From positions 123,820 through 134,347 of the forward strand of contig MU647124.1 in assembly GCA_026770585.1 (NCBI GenBank): a stretch of DNA of 10,528 bases, written 5' to 3'. The DNA comes from Baffinella frigidus (Eukaryota; Cryptophyceae; Cryptomonadales; Baffinellaceae). Every line of letters begins with the position of its first letter. Position 1 is the first letter of the stretch. Both the position numbers and the translations under genes were made by a program. A model generated the notes under the pieces. It saw nothing but the letters and a program-made list of their open reading frames with translations. It was not told where the DNA came from and ran no database searches. Shown here one piece after another: positions 1-6,866 of the stretch.

Positions 1-308
1 GAAATTCAGACAAGGGACTTCTCAAGAACTTGGCAAGTTCTTCAGGGGTCTCTTCTGAGAATTGAAATGGGATGTCGCATGCCCGCGGCGGGCTCGCAGG
101 GAGGTGCCAAAACGGCTCCACTTTCACGGCTCCAATCGGGAGGGGCCAACACGGCTCCAATTCCAGGGTGGGGTTGGGGGGGGCAATTGTAAGATCAAAG
201 TTCGCCCCTGACATGACGCATTGAATTATCCAGAATGTCTTCCAAAGGGGTTTAAAGGGACATGGCGCATCCCCCAAATTGCCTTCGTCCCACGCACATT
301 CAACATTT
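1..308. other. Left edge, no gene; short hairpin and ACGGCTCCA repeats
   Basis: AAGAACTT and AAGTTCTT (24-31 and 35-42) form a perfect 8-bp stem with a 3-base loop. CGGCTCCA occurs three times between about 113 and 161. A G-run lies near 173-183. I see no coding region; the short open frames here lack any recognisable pattern. Confidence 0.6.
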
Positions 309-800
309 GCTCATGGTTGGTGTCAGTACACGGAGTTGGTGGAGGTGGACGCAGGTTTGTGAGGGCGCGTGACCTTGGCAGGCAGAGCTTGCTGGGCGAT
401 GCTTTGCGCATGGTTGCTGCCCGTAGAGAGCCAATGTGGTAGGTAGGACTTGGCCAAATCGAACTTCGAAGTTAGAAGATGCGAACTTCTAGATGCAACC
501 TTTTGGACATGTAGTGTTTTAAATTCAAATTTTGCAGTACAAATCATGCTGTTTACTAATAATTACAGTCCATCTAGAAGTTCGCATCGTGTAACTTCGA
601 AGTTCGATTTGGCCAAGTCCCACCACATTGGCTCTACAAAGATTTGGTGTAGGCCGAAGAAGGTATGTGAGGGCGCAAGACCTTGGCAGGCAGAGCTTGC
701 AGGGCGGTGCTTTGCTCATGGTTGGTGTCAGTACACTGATGTGGTGTAGGTCGAAGAAAGTATGTGAGGGTAGGAGACCTGGACAGGCAGCGCGGTGCTC
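309..800 (+). repeat. 97-bp tandem repeat array, interrupted
   Basis: A unit starting TGGTGTAGG, then GTATGTGAGGGCGC, CCTTGGCAGGCAGAGCTTGC, GTGCTTTG and CTCATGGTTGGTGTCAGTAC, appears at about 337-421, 645-741 and, partly, 742-800. The end of a further unit lies at 309-336. The first full copy is separated from the second by the foldback element at 427-635, which suggests insertion into an existing array. The overlapping open frames on both strands simply translate the repeat. Confidence 0.85.
427..635. mobile_element. 209-bp foldback (MITE-like) element
   Basis: Inverted arms of about 65 bp lie at 427-495 and 571-635. They start AGAGCCAATGTGG, contain GGACTTGGCCAAATCGAACT and TCGAAGTT, and end GATGCGAACTTCTAGATG. 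Differences are a few bases plus a small duplicated GTAG in the left arm. The 75-bp centre is AT-rich and has no coding capacity. It is a non-autonomous element by structure; no transposase gene is in the window. Confidence 0.85.
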
Positions 801-847
801 AGCGCCGCCTCGCCTGCCGCACGCGCAGGGGCCTGCCAGGGAGGGAC

Positions 848-934
848 CGTTACTTAAGTTAACGGTTACTTAAGTTAACGGCGTTACTTAGGTTAACGGT
901 TACTTAAGTTATCCGCCGTTACTTAAGTTAACGG
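848..934 (+). repeat. Five copies of a palindromic GTTACTTAAGTTAAC unit
   Basis: Units begin near 849, 866, 883, 899 and 918 with spacing of 16-19 bp. One is GTTACTTAGGTTAAC and one ends TTAT. The unit is an imperfect palindrome around CTTAAG. Related single copies occur at about 1061-1075 and 1347-1361. Repeated symmetrical sites like this can be protein-binding sites, but nothing else here indicates a role. Confidence 0.85.
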
Positions 935-964
935 ATGCTGCACTTTTTCGTTAGTTGTTGCCCC

Positions 965-1417
965 ACTACTTGCCTGCAGATGGGATCAAGACCACGGCTG
1001 GCACCGCACGCTGCCGTGGCGGGGTGCGCCGCTGCCAGGGAGGGAGCGTTATCCACTGTTAGTTAAGTTAACGGAGGTTCCACTTTTGCTTTGAGACGTT
1101 CCACTCTGGACGTGTGTCTCGGCGGGCAGCGCTACTTGCTTGCACCATGGAGAGATCAACGCGATTCGAAAGCAAAAATGCTTTCTCTGCAGATCGTTTC
1201 TACGGAAGGGCGTGACGTTGGGGTATGTTGGGAGCATTTAAAACCTCAAGGACCTAAATGACGTACTTGTCGAAGATGGGATCAAGAGCACGCCTGGCAC
1301 ATGTAAGGCCACACCCATTGCCGCACGCATGATAGTAATCCACTGTTACCTAAAGTTAACAGAGGTTCCACTTTTGCTTTGAGACGTCCCACTCTCGACC
1401 TTTGTCTCGGTGAGCAG
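965..1417 (+). repeat. Diverged direct repeats of about 80-160 bp
   Basis: ATCCACTGTTA, AAGTTAAC, GAGGTTCCACTTTTGCTTTG, AGACGT, CCACTCT and TGTCTCGG occur in order at 1051-1129 and again at 1338-1417. Upstream of each, GATGGGATCAAGA and C[T/C]GGCAC with GCCGCACGC-like sequence occur at about 980-1010 and 1274-1328. A weaker third copy of the CACTTTT part lies at about 935-1000. It reads as an old dispersed or tandem repeat family and no gene is supported. Confidence 0.75.
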
Positions 1418-2389
1418 GAGGAATGCCGAAATCCAGCGTTGGAGAATGATTTATTTGGACGCGACGCTGCTACAAAACATTACCGCCATTGTTGTTGAAA
1501 ACGTGTACAGCCAATTATTGTAAGTTGTGTACCACGTCTTGTCCAAAGTCCGCTAACGTTGGCGTTCAGCATGAAGGAGGTGGCGGCACCACACAGCGGA
1601 CTTCGAAGCGATTTCGAAAAACCCTTAAGCGATTAGACCTACGACCCTATGGTAGGCAATCCATAGGGACAAAGGGGGGTTTCCTACAGACACGAAAACG
1701 AAAAACGGTTTAACTCTGTACATAAAATTCCTTGGTAGCCCACTGTGTGGGGGGAGCAGCACCGAACGAAAGCCGGAGAAGAACCCTCCCACGCGCGCCG
1801 TCACATTCATCGTTTCCACTTTCTGCTCACCGGCGCCCACTCAGTGATCCATGCAGTGCGGCCCACGTGTCCACTTATGACCGGTGCCCACTAAGTGGTT
1901 CACTTAGTGCGGTCCACTTATCGTCATAAATTGACTCCCGCCGTAGAGTCACACGCCTCCTCCGCACCGCGTCCCACTAGAACAGAGGAATCAGTTTGAG
2001 GTATCGGACTGTGATGCTATGTACCAAACGTTGCGTTTGACAAGACTTTCACCACAGCTAGCGGCGTGCGCCGATTTCCCGGACGATCTCAGTAACGGAT
2101 GCCCCAACGTCGACGCATCTGTAGAGACTAGCTCTGCCCAAGTCTTATTCTGGCTCGTCCTTGAACTATTCAACAGCAGACATCACGGGCGAAACGAAAG
2201 CCTTGAGGGCGAGCCAGACAAATCTCAGGCAGAGCTAGCTAGACGATGCCCTGACGGCATCTCTGGTCGGCATTCCGTCAGGAAAGGAGCCGCGCCCACC
2301 CTCCGAACCAAGTCGACAACTTTTCAAACGGATCTAAGGGAAATCAACAAGAAGAAGCCTTTTCACAAGGCTCTGAAGGCAATAACGCC
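1418..2389. other. About 970 bp without a supported gene; small repeats only
   Basis: A 51-bp-period pair (about 1830-1866 and 1881-1916) shares GCCCACT and AGTG with CAGTGCGG- or TAGTGCGG-like sequence. CCTATGG/CCATAGG form a small hairpin at about 1649-1670. A + strand open frame of 133 codons starts at 2019, but it has no recognisable domain and runs into the hairpin repeat at 2356-2425. I do not call it a gene. If the WW protein has more exons, part of this stretch is its intron 3. Confidence 0.6.
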
Positions 2390-2425
2390 TCAGAGCCTTT
2401 TCATAAGGCTCGGAGGGTAATAACG
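2356..2425. repeat. Two 38-bp-period repeats, each a hairpin
   Basis: AGCCTTTTCA[C/T]AAGGCTC, GAAGG or GGAGG, and AATAACG occur at 2356-2387 and 2394-2425. Each copy contains AGCCTT...AAGGCT with a 5-base loop, and the segment between them (CTCTGAAGGC / GCCTCAGAG) pairs as a third stem. The stop codon of the unspliced WW frame lies inside it. It could be a 3'-end structure or an intronic repeat. Confidence 0.75.
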
Positions 2426-4474
2426 AAGAAGAACGCGTCCGGGCGGACGCACCTTCCTCCAGCCGTCAAAGAGGCCAGGGCCTGGTGTGCCAGCAGCGCT
2501 CACTGCCCTCGCTTTCTCCGCCGGCAGCTCCCATGTAACCTGCCGAGCGCTTGCGTTAGACTTTTGCATCCCTCAACTTACGGCTTAAGGGGCCTATCTA
2601 GGACCTGTATCGAGAGTAATAAAGAAAAAGAAAAAAAAGAAAAGAAAAAAAAGGTTGGGTTTCACACAGGCACTTGCAGGTGTGCGCGAAGAAGGCTACG
2701 GGGCACAGTCACCCCCAGATATCTGGGGGTCACGTGCCCATTTAAAAACACCCATTCAAGAAAAGGATCCAATTTTCGTGCAAAAGTGTTCCCTGCAGCC
2801 GTTTGAGTGGTCCTCTCTGGCATCCGCATTCCTCTTCTTGATTACTCTCGAGCCGTTATTCAAGAGATCCAATAGTCTATGCGCCTGCCAGCAGCGTCTT
2901 GTAGCTCTGTCGCAGTCTATCTGGGCTCACCAATTTGGCGCGCTCGGGCTCTTTCCCGCTCCAAAGTTGACGGATTTGTACCGCATACCCAGCATGCCAA
3001 CTTCAGAAGAGTCGGTCACCCCAAGGAGACAGAGCTAGGCTGCATAGGCGTCTGCACGCGCGCTGCTAGACAGAAGCTGGATCGAAACGCTAGGGGGGCG
3101 GCACCTCGTTTGTCAAAGCGTTGTAGTAGTAGGTCCGTCCGGTTCCAGGGTCCACAGCCTGCATGGGGATCTGGGTGTCACGAACGGGTTGGCTGACTAT
3201 TCATAAGTTGACAATATCAGCGTGTGGTACAAATCCGTTATCGTTCCAAATTTGTCAACGTTACAACGTTGCGGTAGAAAATCGTCAGCGGTACAAATCC
3301 GTCAAGCGGAAAAGAGCCCGGGCTCGCCAAAATGGTAGATCTTGCAGGCGCGCAAGGAAATGGCTGCTCCTGCCATGGCTTCTACCGACGCATCTCTGGC
3401 CCTGCGTCGATCATTCAAGCCCCGCAACAGAATCAAAGGTAGATACGGTTTCACGTTGGAAGTCTGGTCAAATTGGGCTATGCCGACAGGCTCGGAGAAG
3501 CCCTGAATGCAAGACGAGAATCCACCATCCGACGAAACTCTCTGCGTTGAGGGACACGAGACGATGCGCACCTCTTGCCATGGCGAGACCTCTACAGGTG
3601 CAGCAGCGGCGGCGCCTGCCACCTCAACTTGCACTCCCGCAGCGCCCGGCCCCGCAGCCGCCAGCTGCTGCGAAGCCTGCTGCTGCTGTTGCTGCTGCTG
3701 CTGTGCTTGCAGCTGCTGTGCTTGCAGCTGTGCTTGCAGCTGCTGCGCTTGAACTTGTGTCTGCTGCGCTTGCAGCTGTGCCTGCTGCTCCTCAGCGGCC
3801 TTGCGACGCGTCTCCTCCTCCGCTTGCGCCTGAGCTTGCCTCTGCCTTTCTTTCTCCATTTCCGCCGCCGCAGCAGCTGCTGCCGCAGCCTCCCTCGCCG
3901 CAGCCTCCCTCTGCAGCTGCAACGGATCCGGGTTCGTGACAGTCGGCACCTGCCCCGCCGTGAGAGCTCCGCTGGGCATATTTGTCGCGGCACCGATCGT
4001 GCTGCCAGCCACCTCAGCCTGTGCCGCCAAAGGTGCCCCGCCCGCCTGACCTGCGGCTGCCTGGGCCGCTGGCTGCTGAACCGCCTGCACCGGCGCCACT
4101 GCAACAGGTTGTGCGGCGGCGGGCTGCGCTGCTAGCGCCTGGTCCGCGCAGGATGGGTGGAGAACTCCACCGGGCGGAAGTGACCACGCAGTCGCGCGTG
4201 TGACCACGTCGAAGTAGTACTGCTTCCCCGTGCGGGGGTCCGCGGAGATGGCCCAGACAGTCGGAACGGGTGCGGTGCTACTGCCGCCGCGCAGAGAAGG
4301 TACACGGCGGCATGTTTCCCCAGCAGAAGGCCGCTCCGAGGCGTGCCAGCGCTGGTGCGTCTGCGTCCCACAACGTGGCGCAAGGGAATGGGACCAGGCC
4401 GAGGCGGCCGCTGGAAGAGCGAGGCAGAGCAGCGCGGCGGTCAGGGCACAGCACCGCATGCTGCGGGTCGCCAT
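2390..4474 (-). CDS. Secreted or organelle-targeted WW-domain protein with Gln/Ala-rich coiled coil, three exons visible
   Basis: WW domains bind proline-rich peptides. I assemble exons 4474-3572, 3158-3105 and 2539-2453, all phase 0 with GT...AG introns. The start MATRSMRCC (4474, with Met6 at 4459 as alternative) leads into a hydrophobic stretch ending LALPAAASA at residue 26, a clear signal peptide, then W27 and SLRGG at about 61-65. WW domain 1 spans 74-100 (W74, DPRTGKQYYFD, W97, PP). An Ala/Pro-rich linker and a Glu/Gln/Ala coiled coil with a Q9 run follow (about 186-270). WW domain 2 spans 299-325 (W299, DPGTGRTYYYN, W322, LP). A third WW may start at FDGWRK (343-348). If the AAG|GTGCGT donor at 2453/2452 is not used, the frame ends at TGA 2390-2392. 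The unspliced first exon stays open to 3302, but that tail lies in intronic inverted repeat. The specific function is unknown. Confidence 0.8.
2453..2539 (-). CDS. WW-protein exon 3 (end of WW2, linker, possible start of WW3)
   Basis: It encodes VTWELPAEKARAVSAAGTPG then PGLFDGWRK, 29 codons. The acceptor is CTCGGCAG|GTT with a possible branch sequence CTAAC 16-20 bases upstream. The donor AAG|GTGCGT is strong, and splitting after GWRK would mirror the split of WW2 after PWQE. I found no matching continuation exon between 1 and 2440, so either it lies outside the window or the reading frame runs on to TGA at 2392-2390, ending RYYPPSLMKRL. Confidence 0.75.
2701..2739. repeat. Near-perfect 39-bp palindrome in WW-gene intron 2
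   Basis: GGGCACAGTCACCCCCAGA is mirrored by TCTGGGGGTCACGTGCCC with only a one-base insertion and one mismatch, centred on AGATATCT. It would form a hairpin with essentially no loop. The CCCCAGA/TCTGGGG core resembles that at the centre of the foldback element at 7269-7419. Nearby on the left (about 2613-2652) is a pure A/G tract that reads as a polypyrimidine stretch in the WW transcript. Confidence 0.8.
2923..3346. repeat. Inverted repeat arms flanking WW-protein exon 2
   Basis: The left arm (about 2926-2984) is the reverse complement of the right arm (about 3288-3340). The shared sequence reads GCGGTACAAATCCGTCAA, GCGG, AAAGAGCCCG and CGCCAAAATGGT, with a 7-bp insertion in one arm. A further GGTACAAATCCGT copy lies at about 3227-3239. 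The arms sit in WW-gene introns 2 and 1, so the 54-nt exon 2 lies between them. The stop codon of the unspliced exon 1 frame (3302-3304) lies inside the right arm. This could be the termini of a small transposon or a foldback pair. Confidence 0.82.
3105..3158 (-). CDS. WW-protein exon 2 (core of WW domain 2)
   Basis: This 54-nt exon encodes AVDPGTGRTYYYNALTNE, the central strands of a WW domain. The acceptor is CCCATGCAG|GCT and the donor is AACGAG|GTGCCG. Unspliced, the frame stops within four codons (VPPP then TAG). Placed between PWQE and VTWELP, it gives a WW domain whose two signature tryptophans are 23 positions apart, the same spacing as in WW1. That supports both junctions independently. 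Confidence 0.85.
3572..4474 (-). CDS. WW-protein exon 1 (signal peptide, WW1, coiled coil, first residues of WW2)
   Basis: It is 903 nt, 301 codons. The start context is GGGACATGGC, with G at -3 and +4. An in-frame ATG farther upstream (4645) would put 57 residues before the signal peptide and is unlikely. The exon contains a CTG/CAG-rich stretch (about 3666-3790) encoding Gln repeats such as LQAQQLQAQ. It ends VEVSPWQE at the donor GAG|GTGCGC (3572/3571). The PWQE ending is the opening of a WW domain that continues in exon 2. Confidence 0.85.
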
Positions 4475-4773
4475 GTCCCAGAAAAGTGCCGAGAAAAGTG
4501 CCGAATAGGAAGACAAGAGCGCCGGCCCCCTGAATCGCCCTGATGAAGATCCCGAAACCCTGAATATGGGGTGCATATCAGGAATATATGCCACGTATAC
4601 GAGGCTCGTACGCGGCGATTCTGACCGACCTGTCGTATTGCACATTTTGCGCTTTACACTTCTACTCGTAATATATGGCTCAAGGGTCTCCCAAGGCGTG
4701 GGACGCGTGGGGCAGGCGCGTCAAGTCTTTTTGGACTTTCCCCCTTTTCAAGGCTCACGGGAGGTCGAGGACG
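4475..4773. promoter_or_regulatory. Divergent intergenic region between the WW gene and OXA1
   Basis: Only 299 bp separate the two start codons, which point away from each other, so both 5' leaders and both promoters must lie here or overlap upstream exons. AT-rich stretches with ATATAT (about 4561-4590 and 4670-4677) stand out in GC-rich surroundings. I cannot assign a TATA box or transcription start. The span also holds 5' ATGs in the same frames (4675 on +, 4645 on -). Confidence 0.55.
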
Positions 4774-5254
4774 ATGAACCGGCTGCGCACCAGCTCGGCC
4801 AACGCGCTGCGGGCCTCCGCAGCGCCGCTGCGCCCGCACCTCGAGCACCTTATCTCAAAGCCGCTCAGCGTGGCGAGGGTACACCCCGCGTTCGTCTCTG
4901 CAGCAGCGGCCGTGGCGGCACACGCCCGCCCGACATTCAACTGGCGGAATGCCGACGTGCAGCAGCGTCCCGCGGCTACCCACCAGCGAGCCGCCGCCAG
5001 CACCGTTGCTGGGGTGCTCAGCCGGCCGACGCTCGGCTCTGTGTTCCGGGCTGGACGTGCACAGGGCTCCGCGGCGAGGATGGAGACCCAGCGCATGTTC
5101 TCGGTCACAGCTGCATGTGCGGCGAGCGAAGCTCCGGTGGACGGTGTTGTGGAGCAGGCTGCGGTGTTGGTGTCGACGGTGGACCCCGTCGTGCTGGGGT
5201 GGTGGCCGTCGCAAATCATCGAGTTTGGGATCGTGGCATTGCACAATTACACAG
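4774..5254 (+). CDS. OXA1: OXA1 exon 1 (presequence, spacer, start of the conserved domain)
   Basis: It encodes residues 1-160 plus the first base of codon 161. The leader is basic, with no acidic residue in the first 45 residues. A low-complexity Ala/Arg spacer follows, with MFSVTAACAASEAPVDG near residues 109-125, and then the conserved approach to the first membrane segment, GWWPSQIIEFGIVALHNYT. The donor is ACAG|GTGCGG at 5254/5255. Reading through instead gives a stop at 5341-5343 with no family similarity, so the donor is well supported. Confidence 0.93.
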
Positions 5255-6820
5255 GTGCGGTCCCCACTGCATTTCAAACCTCGATATTTCCCGGCATGTT
5301 TTTCGAGGAACGGATACTGTTGTCCGGTGCGCGCCGGGCCTGACCTGCCGTAAGGTTGATCGGAGCATCTGTCACCCAACTCGCTGAACTCTCACTGCTG
5401 GGCTACCAATTCGAATGCGTCTGAACCACCATGGTAATCACTAACCTCTCACACCGAAACCCTCAAACTTAAGCCCTGAACTCTGAAACCTTGAACCCTA
5501 CACCCCAAACCCTACTTCCCAAACCCTAAACCCTAAACCCTAAACCCTAAACCCTAAACCCTAAATCCTAAACCCTAAACCCTAAACCCTAAATCCTAAA
5601 CCCTAAACCCTGAACCCTAAACCCTGAACCCTAAACCCTACACCCTAAACCCTCAACCCTCAACCCCAAACCCTCAACCCCAAACCCTCAACCCTGAAGC
5701 CTATACCCTAAACTCGTGTGCCCTCAAACCCAAACCCTCAACCCTTAACCCTTAACCCTAAACTCTAAACCCCACACCTTAAAACCTAAACCCTAATAAA
5801 CCCTAAACCCTAAACCCTAAAGCATTTACCATGAACCCTAAACCCTACATCTTAAATCCCAGACCCTAAACCCTACACTCACACCCTACACCATAAACCC
5901 TCAACCCTCAACCCTCAACCCTAAACCATCAACCCTAAACCCTAAACCCTACACTCTAAACCCTAAACCCTAAACCCTACACCCTACACCCTACATCCTA
6001 AACCCTAAACCCTAAACCCTACTTCCCAAACCCTAAACCCCAAACCCTACACCCTACACCCAACATCCTAAACCCTAAACCCTAAACCCTAAACCCTAAA
6101 CCCTAAACCCCAAACTCTAAACCCTGAATTATCAATTACAAATCTGAACACGGAACCCTGAATCTTAAACCCCAAACCCCAAACCCGAAACCCCAACTAG
6201 ACCCTAGACCCTAAACCCTAGACCCCAGTCCCCAGACCCCAGACCCCAGTCCCCAGACCCAAGACCCAAGACCCAAGACCCCAGACCCCAGACCCCAGAC
6301 CCCAGACCCCAGACCCCAGACCCCAGACACTAGTCCCTAGACACTAGACCCTGGCCCCTGCACTCTGGACTCTGGACCCTGGACCCGAAACCATCAAAAA
6401 CCCTAAACCCCAGTAAAACCCCAAACCCTACACCCTAATCCGTAAACCCCAAACCCCAAACCCCAAACCCCAAACCCCAAACTTCAAACATCAAACCTCA
6501 ACCCCAAACCCCAAACCCTCAACCCCAAACCCCAAACCTCCACGGAAATACAGGGGCTCCGTGGTACATGACGATCATCGGAATAACAGTGGCCGTCCGC
6601 TTCTGCCTCCTCCCCATCGCGATCCTTTCGGTATCACCCCCCCCACACGGCTGGACTGTAGAGTGTCCGTGTCAGTAACGATCTCTCCCGCTCTCTCTCG
6701 CTCTCTCGCTCTCTCTCGCGCGCTCTCTCGCTCTCTCTCTCGCTCTCTCTCTCGCTCTCTCTCTCTCTTGCTCTCTTTCGCTCTCTCTCACTCGCTCGCT
6801 TTCTCTCTCTCTCTCGCTCG

Positions 6821-6866
<46 letters not shown>

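Noticed and set aside
309-800. CRISPR-like array
   Set aside because: The 97-bp units are adjacent without regular unique spacers, and the genome is eukaryotic.
2019-2420. 133-codon + strand open frame
   Set aside because: It has no recognisable domain or composition signal and runs through a hairpin tandem repeat; it also overlaps the probable 3' region of the WW gene.
3302-3571. C-terminal extension of the unspliced WW exon 1 (about 89 residues to a stop at 3302)
   Set aside because: It interrupts a WW domain right after PWQE at a good donor and ends inside an inverted repeat. Splicing to 3158 restores a canonical WW domain. An intron-retained isoform remains possible.
3163-3939. + strand frames rich in Pro/Ala/Leu opposite the WW protein
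   Set aside because: They mirror the CAG/GCC-rich coding strand of the WW protein; splice sites, WW motifs and signal peptide all support the - strand.
4566-5387. 273-codon + strand frame overlapping OXA1 exon 1
   Set aside because: It is a shadow frame. The frame starting at 4774 has the mitochondrial leader and the OXA1 motif GWWPSQII with a donor that joins to exon 2.
5455-6540. A true chromosome end
   Set aside because: Exons of one gene lie in phase on both sides of the repeat tract, and the tract is degenerate, so it is interstitial unless the assembly is wrong.
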